Under the pieces are notes generated by a model. It was not told where the DNA came from and did no database searches. It saw only the letters and a program-made list of their open reading frames with translations. A stretch of 64,000 nt of DNA from Diaporthe sp. PMI_573 (Eukaryota > Ascomycota > Sordariomycetes > Diaporthales > Diaporthaceae): positions 434,001 through 498,000 of the forward strand of contig JAJTUP010000006.1 in assembly GCA_021399435.1 (NCBI GenBank), written 5' to 3'. Both the position numbers and the translations under genes were made by a program. Below are positions 43,938-57,500 of the stretch, one piece after another; position 1 is the first letter of the stretch; each line of letters begins with the position of its first letter.

Positions 43938-46900
43938 ATGGCCAAGAAGGCACGTCAAAGAATCAGCTATGGTATGTGTATCCCCACGTCCTTCTATACC
44001 TCCCTGCCTCTCTGCTGTCGCGACCCAGGCGGCCCTTGACCCCGCACGTGGCAGCTGTTGCGCAGCAGTGGTGGTGGCATGCGAGCAATATCCATGGGGC
44101 ATGCCACCGTTTCACCGTCCTGTATTGCTGTCTCTAACTTCATGCGTCCTCTCCCCAGTTCTCGAACGCGCCGACAAACAGGCTGGAGGCCACAAGCTCG
44201 GTGTCAATGGCCTCGCCGTCGACCGTGACCAGTCAATCCTGTGAGCCCCAAAACTCGCACCCAATTCGGCAACTCGGCAATAACCCCCCAGACCTGCGCT
44301 TGCGATGAGTGTTGCTGACCACAATCGTCCTGTCCTGCAGCTACTCCGGAGGTCGCGACGGCACTGTATGCGCCTGGGACCTGAACCTCGACCTGACTGG
44401 CAGGGGACTCTCCTCTGCGACCGACTCGACCTCCAACGATGCGTCCAAGTCCAAGAACACCACCAAATTTCGCGCCCAGACCCTCGCACACACCAACTGG
44501 ATCTGCGACATCGCTCTGGCCCAGAGTAACGCCGCTGTCATAACTGCCTCCCAGGATCAGATTGTCAAGCTCTGGCGACCGCACGCAAACCAGAACGACG
44601 AGCCTCACAAGATCGGAGAACATGCCGACTATGTCAAGTGTGTCGCATCGCCGGGGCAGCAGTCCTCCTGGGTCGCCACTGGTGGCTTTGACCGGAAGGT
44701 GTATCTGTGGGACCTGAATGGCGGCGGGAAGACGCTCGAGATCGACACCAAGGGCGAGGAGGTTCCCGAGAAGGGCTCCGTCTACTCGCTCAGCACCACC
44801 GAGAACATGCTGGCCTACGGCGGCCCCGAGTCGATACTGCATCTCTGGGATCCCAGGGCTGGGAAGCGAATCACAAAGTTCCGCGGCCATACATCTAATA
44901 TACGGTCCATTCTGCTTAGCGCCGCAGGCGACATGGTTATGACGGGCAGTGCGGACCAGACAGTCAAGGTCTGGAGCATCACCGCAGGCCGCTGCATGCA
45001 CACCCTCACCATGCACAACGACAGTGTTTGGTCGCTCTACTCCGAGGACCCCGAGCTCTCCGTCTTCTACAGCACTGACCGCTCCGGTTTGATCGCAAAG
45101 ACCGACGTGCGGGGAACCAAGGGGGAAATGGACGAGGGCCTCTCACTCGCTGTCGCTCAAGAGCATGATACGGTTTTCAGGGTGGTGGCAGCGGGCGATT
45201 ATATGTGGACTGCGACGCAGAGATCATCCATCAACCGCTGGCATAACATTGACACGGGGGCCGATATCCCACTGCCGGAACCGTTCAGACAACAACGAGC
45301 CTCGATCGCGGCCAATCTACCGCACTCGACGTCATCGACGGTTGCCAATGGCAAGCCCAAGGAGATCCCAGCAAGATCCATCCTCAGGATATCTAACACG
45401 GCGAGATTCCCCGCGCCCGAGCTTGCCCCGAGCGCGGACGCCGACACACAGACAATCGAATCTGTTGTCAATGTATTGGAGCCGATACAGCACGTACCAG
45501 AGGAGACAATCGAGGGTCTATTTGGCCTGGTCAAACACCGCCTACTGGCCGACAAGCGGCGGGTCCTTACCCTAGACACAGCGGGAGACGTCCTGCTGTG
45601 GGATCTAATACAGGTAAGGCACGTGCTGTGACGTTGAGATCCGTGATGCTAACCAGCATTTGATGCAGTGTAAACCGGTCCAGAGCTTTGGAAAGAAGCA
45701 CCTTGAGGACGTTGAGCCCGTGGTTAACACTCTTGAGAACGTGTCACCGTGGTGCTCGGTCGATACAAGCTCTGGTAATCTCACAGTTGTATTGGAACCT
45801 TTCAACTGTTTTGACGCAGAACTGTACGCCGATGAGCTGGTCTTGGATGAGCAGGTCGACTTTAGGGAAGATCAAAGAAGTAAGCTGAGTGTCCCTCAAC
45901 TCTGTGCACTGCCTGAGATTGCTGACACGACTCGCAAGTCAACCATGGAAAGTGGATTCTGAGGTACCTCTTCTCGAACTTGATTGATGAAGAGATCAGG
46001 CGCGACGAGGCTCATCGCGCAAAGTTGAACGAAACGGTTGAGAAAAACATAGCAGCAGCAAAGGCGAGGCCTCCGATCAGCATCATGATTCCGACCTCTC
46101 CAAATTTGGAACAGGCGATTGAATCCCCCATGACCCCCAGAGCGAATGGCTCGCAGTACCCGCCCATGACACCGGGCATGGGCATCGGGTCGGCGACTCC
46201 CGGGCTTCCGGGGGTCAAGGAGGAAGGTGGGAACTCCACGCTCCCCGTGGACAAGAGGATATCTTCAGCCAGCGGACCGTCTCAGGAGAGGGAAGACTAT
46301 TTCACCAACGCGATAGTATCAGCAGACGCCAACCAGGCTGCGAAACCTGCGACGACCCCGGCGACTGAACAGCCAGCTGAAAATGGCAAGGACAGTGACA
46401 AGGAGAAGGAGAAGGAAAAGGACAAAGATAAAGATAAAGGCGATGCCAAACAGCCAAGCACGCCCTTCACCAAAAAGTTTCGCATGGGCATGTCATTCGG
46501 CACCAAGAAGCTTGGCCGCTCAGCCTCGACAACAGCAACAGAAAAGCCAGCGATCACAGAGGAGAAGACAGCAGAATCAGAATCATCATCGAACCATGAG
46601 CCAGAGAAAGAATACGACGACAACTTCCTCGGCGTGGTTGAAAAGATTCAAGATGAGTATGCGAAGCAATTAATCGATAGCCCAGAAAAGGTCATCGAGA
46701 CAAGAGTCACGCCTAGCCTCACCAACGAAACACCGGTGCTCAAGCTACCACCAGGAACCAAGGTGATCATCCAGGAGGAAACTTCGGGAGGCAGCGCGGA
46801 GCTATACCGCGGGACCATTGAAACGGTCGGCGTCGATGCTGATACCATTGAGAAATGCGCGCCGCAGTGGCTGGGTGAGGTACTGCTGCTCAACACTGTC

Positions 46901-47420
46901 CCGCAAAAGGAGCCCGTCAAGGTATCCTTTGTGTTATACCCGTGGCCAGACTCGGGGCTACCGACCCTCACGTCTGCGGATGGGAACAACCGCTTAAACG
47001 CCAACAAGATGCTCCGGGTGAAGAAGATCTTGGCGTACGTGGCGGAGAGGATCGATCCCACCTTTGAGCAGCCTGAGAACGAAGCAGACCCGAACCCCGA
47101 TGTGATGAAGGCCGAGGAGTACCTTGAGCTCTACTGCAACGAGCAGGTGAGTCGCGCTGGCTGGCGCCAAAGTATAATGAGACTCCTTGGACTGACACTG
47201 TCTACAGCTCCTGCCTATCAATATGACCCTTGCAACTCTCCGTGCCTACATATGGAAGGGCGGTAACGACGTCAATCTATACTACAAGGCCAATGGGAAG
47301 AAGGAGATCCCGTTGCCACCGCCTGAGCAGCCAGCGGCTCCGGAGGAAGAAACCCCGGCGGCTGCTCCTGCTGCCACTGAAGGCTTGGCTAGGCAAGTTA
47401 CCGCAGCAGCAGCAGCTTAA
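43938..47420 (+). CDS. bun107: WD40 protein of the WDR48/Bun107 family (DUF3337)
   Basis: Six exons: 43938-43971, 44159-44240, 44341-45613, 45669-45879, 45939-47146 and 47208-47420; 1006 residues. The N-terminal ~330 residues form a WD40 propeller ([47 protein letters not shown]). The C-terminal region holds [19 protein letters not shown] and a ubiquitin-like terminal part ([16 protein letters not shown]), as in human WDR48/UAF1. Such proteins bind and activate ubiquitin-specific proteases (S. pombe Bun107 with Ubp9; human UAF1 with USP1/12/46). A Lys/Glu/Asp-rich run (about 610-630) is low complexity. All six exons join in phase. Confidence 0.92.
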
Positions 47421-47815
47421 ATCGTGGTCTGATGCAAGAAGCGGCGATGAAGTTCAGATGGCGCGAATCCATCCTAAGTGGAGTATGGCTCTATTCTTTG
47501 GCTTGTCTATAGGGTATCTTCTTCGGTAGACCATTGAGGTCTTGGTACATAATGTACATAGCGGTGGCGCGATTCTTCTCGAGAGAAGACCTCGAGGTTT
47601 AATGTTGATGCCCTTGGTGCCTTCGATTGCGTCAAGTCATGTGCGCACATGTTCTGGGGTGCGAGCGGGTGTTCTCATCCAGGACACGGCCCAGCTGTCC
47701 TTGCGCATGCGCCGTCCCTGCCCCCGGAGCCCTTTGGTAGTGAAAGCTCAACTGTGGCCCCTTCATAGGCTCACAATATCAAACAAATCCATCCATATTG
47801 GGGTGTTCCGTTTCC
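47421..47815. other. Convergent intergenic region
   Basis: 395 bp between convergent genes; 3' untranslated sequence only, nothing else recognised. Confidence 0.55.
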
Positions 47816-48718
47816 TCAAGGCAGAGTGGAATCGGCTTTTCTTGTCGTACCACGCTCGAGAGAATTGATTACCCACTGGTAACTGCCCAGGAAGACTGCG
47901 CCGCCAATGCTAATCCACATCACCCTCGGGCCGATTCCCGCGAAGAAGGGCCGCACCCCGTGCTGCCTCAGGATGCCCGTGACGACGTCCCAGACCCTCT
48001 GGCGCTCGGTGCTCAGCATGACCCTGGTCTTGAGCACGTCGAGCGGGGTTGTGACGGCGGCGGCCATACCGCCAGACACGCTGCCGTAGAGGGCGGACTC
48101 TGCGGCGCTGACGTCCGAACCTGCACTAGCAACACTGCCCTTCCTGCCGCGCGAGTACGACTTGAGGGTCTCCCACAGCGGGAACTGGATGACGGTGAAG
48201 GGCACCTCGCGCAGGATGGTGATCCCCCACCCGCGGTACAGCTCGCGCCACACCCCCGGCAGGCCGACTGCGCTGCGGCGCGCCAGGATCGCCCGCAGGC
48301 TTGACAGTGACGAACCGCCGTGCTGGCCCGCCTGCGCGCGCTGCTTGACCACCTCGGTGGGAACGCGGACCGAGCACGCGGCCACCTCGCCCAGGGACGC
48401 CGCCAGCATGTGATCCACTGCGCTGCCTTGTTTGCCATTGCTGTTGTTTCCGCCGCGGCGCCGCCGCGCCTCGGCCAGGGCGGACTTGGTGGCCTCGTAG
48501 GTGCAGAAGAAGAAGGCGGCCCCCGGGGCGGACCCGAGGGCGGCGGACCCCACGCCCCGGTAGATCCCCCTGAACCCGCCTGATGCGAAGAAGCCCTCCG
48601 ACGACTGCAGGCGCGTCTTGAGCGTGTCGAGCGGGAAGAGGGTCAGGTCGACTGTGGTGCCGGCGACGCCGCCTGCGAGCAGGGCGTGGGTGAAGGGCGG
48701 GTTGGTCGGGGAGGACAT
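47816..48718 (-). CDS. pet8: Mitochondrial S-adenosylmethionine carrier (Pet8/SAMC)
   Basis: Single exon, 300 residues, the usual length of a mitochondrial carrier. The three repeats carry PLDTLKTRLQ, PTEVVKQRAQ and PLDVLKTRVM. The start LLAGGVAGTTVDLTLFPLDTLKTRLQ region and GFRGIYRGVGSAALGSAPGAA are characteristic of SAM carriers, which import cytosolic S-adenosylmethionine for methylation and for biotin and lipoate synthesis in the matrix. It is divergent from the TilS-like gene across 0.5 kb. Confidence 0.93.
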   Translation of the reverse strand: MSSPTNPPFTHALLAGGVAGTTVDLTLFPLDTLKTRLQSSEGFFASGGFRGIYRGVGSAALGSAPGAAFFFCTYEATKSALAEARRRRGGNNSNGKQGSAVDHMLAASLGEVAACSVRVPTEVVKQRAQAGQHGGSSLSSLRAILARRSAVGLPGVWRELYRGWGITILREVPFTVIQFPLWETLKSYSRGRKGSVASAGSDVSAAESALYGSVSGGMAAAVTTPLDVLKTRVMLSTERQRVWDVVTGILRQHGVRPFFAGIGPRVMWISIGGAVFLGSYQWVINSLERGTTRKADSTLP

Positions 48719-49240
48719 TGTTGGTTGAACTGTCTGCCTGCTGCTGCTGCTGCTGCCCTCCTGTTTCTTGCGCTGCTCTGGTAGTGGCTTGGGAGGTGTG
48801 CAGGTCGGAGACGAGTCCAGGGATGGGCCGGAGGAATTTGGGGGTCGTGGTTATATGCTGGGCGGCATTTTGTTGCTCCGGTCGGTGGTTAGTTGAATGA
48901 CTTGTTCGAGTGACGATCTCGAATTTCACCGGCTCCGAGTCGGCGCTGGAGGTGGTCGACCTTGGGCCGCCTGGACCCTGCGGGCGGTAAGGTCATCCCT
49001 GCCCACCGAGCTCGGAAGCTCCAACAGCTCGAAGCACCCAAGCTTTCAGGGGTCCCTGCGCGGGCCAGGCGGGCTGCAGGGACAGTAGGGCACACAGTGG
49101 CTAGGTAGCCCAGACTCTACCAGCATGTCGTCGACAAAGCAGGACTTTCAGTCCACAGGTTCTCAAACCTCACACCGTTCAGATGTCTCAATTCCCGAGG
49201 ATATCATGATCAGCTATGTATCGTTACATGCCCGGGAGAC
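48719..49240. promoter_or_regulatory. Divergent promoter region, pet8 / TilS-like
   Basis: 522 bp between the starts of two divergent genes whose products both serve mitochondria (the second by inference). A shared bidirectional promoter is plausible; no operator was recognised. Confidence 0.5.
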
Positions 49241-51531
49241 ATGAGCTCCATACCACAGGTGCTCCACCGCACTGCTAAGCCCGTCGTCGTCGCCGAGTTT
49301 GTCGATGCTGTGCAGGCGATATGCCTCCCCAGATTCCCTGGTGCCCGTGGCCGCCAGCCACGCCCCGTTGGTACGAGAATTCCCGCAATGTCTGACCTCA
49401 ACGGTTGGCAAGCTCATATTCTGGTCGACTAACTGTGCCCCCCGCAGGTCTGGCCATCAGCGGAGGTGTCGACTCTATGGCTCTGGCGTATCTGTGCTCA
49501 CAACTCCATAGAAACCGCCATGCGATAAAGGTAGCTGACAACCCCGTCGGTGCTTACCACTGCATGGTGGTAGATCATCGCATGCGTGAGGGGAGCGACC
49601 TGGAGGCCGAAGCCGTCCGGGCCAGCCTGGCGAGCCTCGGCCTCAAGACCCACGCGCTGTGCATCGGCTGGAAGGAGTTCCTGGAAGGCTCCGAGTACTC
49701 TCACCCCAAGGAGCTGCCCAACTTCGAGACTGTCGCCCGCCGCCTTCGATATCGCAAGATGGCTGTCATGTGCTCCAAGTCCAGGATGGCGTCTCTCTTC
49801 TTCGCGCACCACGAGGACGACCAGTACGAGACCGTGCTAATGAGGTTGATATCCGGCCACGGCGCCGCTGGCCTGCTGGGCATGCGTCCCGCCACCGATA
49901 TCCCCGAGAGCTACGACATCCACGGGGCCTATCAGAGCGGCTTGGTCGACGACCAGGCGTCCAGGGCCCCGATGATCAACTACCGTCCTATGAGATACGA
50001 GCTGAGCTCTATCAAGGATCAGATGATGGCTGATCTAGACCCCGAACTCGTGGCCAGGGAGCTGGTGGAGGGCACGCCTGCCAGTGCCTACCTCGAGGAT
50101 GAACTTGATTCATACGTGCCGAGAACTCAGATGATGCTTCCGGTAGCATCTCCAAAAATAGAGGATGGCGGTGTCATGGTCTACCGGCCCCTGCTTGAGT
50201 TCAGCAAGGACAGACTGATTGCAACCTGCGAGGCCAACGGGGTGCCATGGTTCGAGGATGCCACGAACCAGGACGCGACTCTGACGATGAGAAATGCCGT
50301 GAGGCACCTATACAAACACCACACCCTGCCAGCGCCGTTGCAAAAGACTGCTATTCTAGACATGTCGCGGCGCCTGCGGAGACAGGCAGAGCTGGACGAA
50401 GCCGAGGTGGATCGTCTCTTGGGTCGGACCATGGTCTGCGACTTTGAGTCTACGGCGGGCACTGTCGTTGTGCAGCTACCCTCATTCCGGATTCCTCGTA
50501 CCCGACTAGGGCTTAACAACGAGGCTCGGCGCGCAAGACGCTTGGAACACTACCGCTACGTCGCTGCTCTGCTACTCAAACGCCTCATTGCCATGGTGAC
50601 GCCTGAGCAGCAAGGTCCGTTTGCGACCAACTTCCAGAACCAGGTCCTGCGCCTCTTTCCGTCACTCAATGATGACCCATCCACCTACCCGGAGCACCCT
50701 AAAGCCTTCAACGTCTCCAGCGTGCACTTCCTCCCGGTGCACACCTCCTCCAGCCCGGGGGCACCGATGAATTGGTACCTCACCCGCGAACCCTATGTAT
50801 CCGGCCGGCCGGTCCCTAGCTGTTCGTTTGGGAGGCTCAGCATCCGCGAGCGCTGGCGCCGGCGGCCAGAGCTATGGCGTTGGCCGGCATGGAAGCCGTG
50901 GCAGCTGTGGGACGGAAGGTTCTGGGTACGCATGTGCAATCGGTCCAACGTGCATGCAGCGGTTGCCCCGTTCGAGGCCAGGCACGCAAAAGCATTCCGC
51001 GACTCGCTGCCCGACGGCCAGGCGCGCGACAAGCTGATGGCGCTGCTGAAACACCACGCTCCGGGCAAGGTCAGGTACACACTACCTGCCATCTACACGG
51101 GCGGCGACCACGAGAGAGCCGTGCGGGAGTCCGAGCGGCACCGCGACACAGAGGAGGGGGGGCTGTTGGAAGAGCCCAAGGCCAGGCGGCCGTGGAGGGA
51201 GATGGGAGTCGAAGCCCAGCGTCAGGAGTACCTCAAGATCAGGGAATGGGAGAAGGAGGTGGGTATATTGGACGTCGGCAATGCCACGGCGGATGCCAAG
51301 GCTGCGAAGAGGGTCCTGGTCGGGCTGCCGACTCTGGGGATATCGAAACCGGGGCTGAGCAGTTGGATTAGGTACGAGATTAGATACCGGAAGGTGGACA
51401 GGCGCATGCTGGAGAGTACAGCGATGGACGAGAGAGAGTTGGCCTCGTATCGGCACAAGAGGCCCATGGCGAGGACCAGGACGAAAGGTTATGCGGGGAC
51501 GAGCAATTTCGGGGCGAGGACAAGAGGTTGA
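49241..51531 (+). CDS. tRNA(Ile)-lysidine synthase-like PP-loop protein
   Basis: Join of 49241-49370 and 49448-51531, 737 residues. The ATP-pyrophosphatase motif SGGVDSMALAYL lies at about residues 47-58, followed by VDHRMREGSDLEAEAV and ARRLRYRKM, all hallmarks of TilS/MesJ. TilS converts the C34 wobble base of tRNA-Ile (CAU) to lysidine in bacteria and organelles, so a mitochondrial role is inferred. The long C-terminal half (about 400-737) is fungus-specific and basic, without a recognised domain. The N-terminus is not a strong targeting peptide by eye. The intron (GTACGA, CTAACTGTGC, CGCAG) joins in phase 1. Confidence 0.87.
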
Positions 51532-52009
51532 GGGTCACCGCAAAAATGAGAAGCTTATACTAAGCTAAGGACTCCCAGCTTAATCATATCACGGCAGTAT
51601 GTCCAGTCGGATGATACACGCCAGAACACAGGTTGACCACAGATGCCACGCACATCCTCTTGTACGGAACTCCAACACATGCTGGATGTCGGATGTCGGA
51701 AAGCTGGGCGCTGCAACCAGGCGGGTGTTCATCCCAAGATTTCCGGTCTAATTTCTTGCATTAGACCACTCAGCGGGTTCCCTGCAGCACGTGGACCCCT
51801 GTGCCGCGGGGACAACCAGCCATCCCTTGCCACTAAAAGCAGCAATGTCAACTCACCCTGTGCATCCGATAACCGATCCCCGTCAACTACCTGCCCCTTA
51901 GGTGAATAGCCTCGCCGCCTATAGTGTGAATTAGGAGTCCGGCAGTGGAGTGATTACGATTGCGCACGTGGGAAAGGTGCCGGCCGTTTGATCCGGCATA
52001 CAAGTATGG
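51532..52009. other. Intergenic region, nothing recognised
   Basis: 478 bp holding the acid phosphatase promoter. Confidence 0.5.
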
Positions 52010-53749
52010 ATGGATTTCCCCAAGTTGCTGTCGCGGCCTCCCAGGATGACGAAGCTGCTTGTGCTCGCCTTCAGCACCGTCTTGCTAGTCTACTTTCTCA
52101 GCGGAGCCGACATCGTCCCACTTCGACTCTCGGGGGAGAAATCGCCAATCCTCTCTGAATCGCCCGAGGAGGACTCACCGCCGACCATGACAGCTGTTGA
52201 TCTAAGCTGGTACCCGCCGTCTCAGACGTTGGTCAACAACCTCACCAACGTCGTGAGCGACAGCACCACCGGCGTGTATGGTTTTATTTATGACTCGTCG
52301 AACACCCCTGACGAGGCTTATGGCACTTATAACTGGTGCAACATGCCACATGTCAGGGCCTCGGAATACAAGGTCCCGCCCGACGAGTACGAGCTTGTTT
52401 ATGTCGAATTGGTGAGCCAGGAAATAGACATATATAGTCTGGAGGCACAGGCCAGTATGCTGATGATTCCCAGATCCACCGCCACCACAAGCGCACCCCC
52501 TACGCGGCCAACTCGTTCCCGGTCGAGTCTTACACCTGGGACTGTGACGACGAAGGGCTGTATTACTTCGCTCGGCCCTTCTCGGACCCTTCGTCGCCAG
52601 ACCCCAACGCGGGCAGGAACGCCTCCGCGCTGGCCTACTGGACCGGCTTCAGCGGGTTCAACCCCTTTGGAACCATCGCCCCGGGCTTCAAGGGGTCGTG
52701 CCAGTTCCCGCAGATCACGGCTCAGGGGCTGGACGACTCGTGGCAGCACGGCGCCGACCTGTACGGGGCGTACCACGACCTCCTGGGGTTCCTCCCGGGG
52801 CGGGACGACGACGCCTGGCGGCAGAAGGTCAAGTACAGGGTGACCAACAACGTCATCACGAGCGAGGTCGCGGGGATGGTGATCAACGGCATGTGGGGCA
52901 CGACGGACTCGGTGCCGCTGCTCATCCAGCCGACGGGCGTCGACTCCCTCGAGCCGTCGTACACGTGCAGCTCAGCCGCGGCGCAGTTCAGCAACCTCGC
53001 GTCCGCCGCCAATGGCAACTGGGCGGCGCACTTTGACGTCACGACGGGGCTGTACGCCACGCTCGACGGCATCTCGGGCGTCAGCCCCTCGGACCAAGGG
53101 TTCCACAAGAGCTTTGATCACTACTACGACAACCTCTCGGCGCGGCAGTGCCACGGGAAGCCGCTGCCGTGCAAGATCAACGACACGGCCGCGTGCGTGA
53201 CGCAGGCCATGGCGGACGAGGTCTACCGCCTGGGCCACTGGGAGTACAGCCACACGTACCGCGGGGCCGGGCCCGACGCCCTCGCGGCCAGCGCGAGCTC
53301 CCTCGGCGTGTGGGTCGCGGAGCTGGCGGCGCACCTGCGGGATGTTGTCGACGGTGGCAACTCGGACGGCACGCTCTGGTTCCACAATGTCGCGCACGAC
53401 GGGTCCGTCAGCCGGTTGCTTGGGATCCTGCAGGCGGACGTCATGGTCTGGCCTGGTATGGGGAGCGAGGTCGTGTTTGAGTTGTGGGGTAAGGGGGGTC
53501 GGCACTATGTTCGTGTGCTATTTGGGGGGAGGGTGTTGGGGTCTTCGAATCCGAGCTTGGGGACGTTGGATATGATCCCTGTGGAGACGTTGTTGGCGTG
53601 AGTATTTCCCTCGGTTTGCATTCTATCCCAAGTGTTATTGTTCTCTTGCTGCGTGGATGTGTGCTAACGTTGCCATTATTAGGTACTTTGATGGGCTCGT
53701 TGGGGTCAAGGCTGATTTAGTCGTCGACAAGTGCAAGGGCTCCTCATAG
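52010..53749 (+). CDS. Histidine acid phosphatase, membrane-anchored or secreted
   Basis: Join of 52010-52411, 52474-53597 and 53683-53749, 530 residues. A hydrophobic segment at about 14-31 is a signal anchor or signal peptide. The catalytic motif RHHKRTP places the phosphorylated His at 138 and the phosphate-binding Arg at 137 and 141; the proton donor motif AHDGS is at His442-Asp443. This is branch 2 of the histidine phosphatase superfamily (acid phosphatases, phytases). The usual RHGxRxP is RHHKRTP here. Several NxS/T sites and Cys suit an extracellular protein. Intron 1 separates VYVEL from IHRHH in phase 0. Confidence 0.9.
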
Positions 53750-54140
53750 AAAACAAGACGGTATAGATTCGAATATATACCGCAAATCAATAATGGAAAA
53801 CGACTGTCACGCAAAATTGATCCATGGTGGCACATTCTAGGTCATATTGGCTTACAGGTATGTGCATTCCTCTCAACCCTGCTACCGTGTAAATCAACAC
53901 CGTCTTTCTAACAAAAAAGAAGACGTGGAAATAGTGTGTCATGATTCTGCATTAACTCGTGAAACTCTAATCGGTCCGCCTATCTAGAACATTGGAAACT
54001 CGACACAAGCCCCTGTCCCACCCTCGCGGTACGGTTTCTCGTTTCTTTGACCGCCCGCCCACGGCCAAACCCCAGCCACGAATGTCGAATCGAATCGAAT
54101 TCTTGTCCTTCCCCGTCGACCGTAGGTGTGTTTTGTTCCC
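53750..54140. other. Convergent intergenic region
   Basis: 391 bp between convergent 3' ends; nothing recognised. Confidence 0.5.
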
Positions 54141-54572
54141 TTAGAAGCCCAGGGCAGAGTTGAAGGCATCAGCAGTGCTCTGGTCCTTGGTCCCCAGGCC
54201 CTCGACCTGGGCCTGGGCGTCCTCACACTGGGAGACGGCGGCGTCGTTTGCGCCGCAGACGTTGGTCAGCTGGTCGCAGATGAAGTTTGTGATGATGTTT
54301 GGGTTCAGGGCGTCGCTCTGGCCGCTGTTGCCGACCAGGTTCGCGTCGGTCGGGAAGAAGGTGCTCTCATCGGCGGCGCGGTTGAACTCGGCGCGGCCGG
54401 CCTGGAAGTCCATGGTCGGCGTGCAGGAGCCGAAGTCGGCACCTCCGGCTGCTGCCCCGCCGGCTGCTGCGTCGCCGCCTGAGGCTGTGCCGTTGTTCTG
54501 CCTGGGGAGGTGGACCAGGGCTGCCTCTGCGGCGGCGGCGAGGAGGGCGATGATGAGGGTCTGGGTCTTCAT
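54141..54572 (-). CDS. Small secreted protein, 143 aa
   Basis: Single exon. Residues 1-19 (MKTQTLIIALLAAAAEA) form a signal peptide. A Gly/Ala/Ser-rich linker (about 28-45) precedes a domain with four Cys (SCTP, FICD, VCGA, QCED), enough for two disulfides. Such small secreted Cys proteins are common in fungi and may be wall components or effectors; no family was recognised and no effector claim is made. The upstream flank is C/T-poor and lacks a clear TATA box. Confidence 0.75.
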   Translation of the reverse strand: MKTQTLIIALLAAAAEAALVHLPRQNNGTASGGDAAAGGAAAGGADFGSCTPTMDFQAGRAEFNRAADESTFFPTDANLVGNSGQSDALNPNIITNFICDQLTNVCGANDAAVSQCEDAQAQVEGLGTKDQSTADAFNSALGF

Positions 54573-57500
54573 TTTGGGGAAAAGTTTTTAAAATCGAGCC
54601 GGCTCGCAAAGAACGTGCTTGTTTATTCGAAGAGAATGAACGGAAAAAGTTCACAGAACTTGGGAAAGAATGAAAAGTGTCGAGTCGAAGCTGTTGAGTG
54701 TGATGAATGAATATCAGACAGACTTACCTTCGTGGAGAGGGGAGCATTCGTCTTATACTCGAGCCCTCGACGAGTTTGCTCGACCGACAATGGCTACCGA
54801 TCGGACGACAGCCCCATGGATGCGAGGCAGAGCCAAGAGGGCTTGCATGCATGCCAACTGGTCGATGATCGGCAGGAGAAGGGCAAGCGACGTACAGCAC
54901 AGAAACATCCTCGGCCAAACTTGGTGCAAGGCAAGGAAGATGTGCGAGATGGAACAAAGATGGGACGAAAGGCGGTAGGGAGGGAGGGGAGTCAAAGGCT
55001 GGTTCCGCCGCGACCTGAGACAGGCCCGGTCCCCCCTCGCGCTGGGTGGGTGTGGATTTGTGGCCGCCATCTTCCTCGGCAGCCATGATGATGACCATGG
55101 GGCGTGATAACCTTACCGCTCAACCTTAGCAACTCGCTACCCAGTTCTGTGGGTTACATTGCCGATCTGTCGCGGGTGTTGCTGCTGTGCTACTGCTGCT
55201 ACCAGCGCGGTAGCCCCCCGCACCGCACAGCCGGGGCCGTCAGAGTTTAGTTGAGGCTCTGCGGATGTGGCTGGCGGGCCGTCCGCGCGGGCTGGTTCGT
55301 CTTGGTTCGTCTGGCGTGTCACATGTGGCCCGATACTTTGACACAAGCCCGTGATGGGATGGTATGTGATGTGCTACGCTGTGTGCTATGTGAGCTATGA
55401 TGTTGTGTGCTTGTCACAACGTCTCCTTAGCTGCAGTAATGTCAAGCAACAACAATTGCCGATGGTGACGACGCGCCCATTGCGGCGAGCGTGAGCTACA
55501 GCACGTATCGCAGCCAAGCACGATCTACAAAACCTAATCATCACAGGACTTCGAGGTTGGGGTCGTGTTCATGCCCAGCCCGTCATGCTGAACTCTCTTG
55601 CAGATCATCGCCTTCGCTTGCCCAAAGCAGGGCGCTGCAGGGGTGAACGCTCAGGGCCAGTGGACCACAAGGCCGTGCCAAGACGTCGAGTGGCCCCCCA
55701 AAGCACGCGGCTCGCAAACCCATCCGATACTCTGATCGTCGGACCATGCACGACCTGATCTGCATCCCCGGAGAATTCCTGAAGTCAACCATGAGACGAA
55801 AAATGCAACTCGCTTAGGACGGGCGATGACGCCGCCCACATCCTCCTCGCTCCCTCTCCCAGCGCCTATCGGTCCCACAAACCACGAACCATGACTTACA
55901 CGACCACCGCGCCGGGCTGCTTCGTGCCGCAGTAACGCCGCGGCATGGGGGCATGGGGGCGGCATGGGGGCGGCATGGGGGCGGCATGGGGGTCACGTCA
56001 AACGCCGCGCCTTGGGTCGATTTCTCCGTCCCCACGGCTTGTGACAGAGGAGCCCCCGATACTCGCCCCATCGCCGGCCGTTGTAGTGTACTTACTCGTC
56101 AGTCTCCCCGGTCCAGGATTTATGTGCCGGGCCAGCAGTCGCGGGGCGGGTTCCCAACTGGCCGGAATTGTAGTGTAGGGCCAGCCCCGTTGCATGATGC
56201 AGCCTTCCAGACCGGGTCTAGTGCCCGCGTGCGCTCCTTCGGAATTGCTGTCCGCCTGGTGTTCTTTTAGTAGTCCATGCATATCTGATATGTGAACCAT
56301 GGTTCTATCTTCAGCTTCGTCAATGCCTTCGCATCGTTGCTGTGGCTTCGGGGACTGGTTACATGCCCCAGGGCCACCGTGCTTGTTGGGTAATTGCGAG
56401 TCAGAAAGGAAACCAGAGTGTGAAATATCATTGCGGCCGTTTCTAGTAATCCTTGCTCAGACAACATGTTCCCCATTTCTTTCGGAGTTGGAATTGTGGG
56501 GATACGCTGACCTCCTGGCCTTGGCCGCTATAATCTTTTCTTCGACCGCTGAACTTGTTCGCAAGTCACTTTTGAAAGGTGGGAATGACAAGAGACTCCA
56601 ATATACTGGCCTACTTCTGTGCTGAAAGTTTTCTGCAGGCCGGGATATACCTAGGTCTTCAGTTGGTCTTACAATTATGGAATCACATACAGCATTACAA
56701 TAAATAACACAACCACATTGTCACATACAAAGGAGAGGGCTGCATTGCCCAAGTAAGGACCCGGAGTGACGGACGGATCCTGTGGCCGCAACTGCGCGGC
56801 TTCCCTGTCACATTTATGGAACCTGTTGACGAAATGCTAAGTATAGTTATGGATGGCATAGATGTTAAGTGTCTGGGGAAGAACCCAAAGGCCAAGGCTT
56901 TGGAGTACCCTGAGATGATCATCTAGTGACAGCAACGCCAAAGCGAGTACCCATGGCTAGCAGAGCTTGCGGACGGTGTCCTTGGACATTGGCTCCCAGA
57001 GGCTCGTGATGGAAGATTCAAGGGACAGTGAAACTTTTGAATCTGACCGGAAATAAAAGGCGTGGCCAACACCTCGAAGGGCGAGAGAAACGCTGGGTGC
57101 ATCTGGCCTCGAACCGCTTGCTGGGAGCCTGTCCCAGCCACGGCTGTAGGGTGGCACAGCCTGACTTTCAGGCTGCAAAAAACACACGAAGAGTGCCTAT
57201 ATCCTCTGATACAACCAACTGCTAGTGGTCTGCATGTGAAAGAGACCAGTGACAGACTCGGGTTCTGTGGTAAAATCCTGCAGTACACAGGTATGCTCCA
57301 TCAACGTTTCGATATTGGACAAGGGATGCGTAGGACGCATCTTGGCGAGACCTCAGTGCGACGTGAGACCTTGAAAATGTCCGGCTATTGTCAGTCTTCC
57401 ACGCTCGGTTTTGCCCCAAATAATCAGCCACGGCGTAAATTCATACTCCATAGCTCTTGGGTCAGGCGCTACTTCAGGCAATGGTACTGCATGTTTGCTG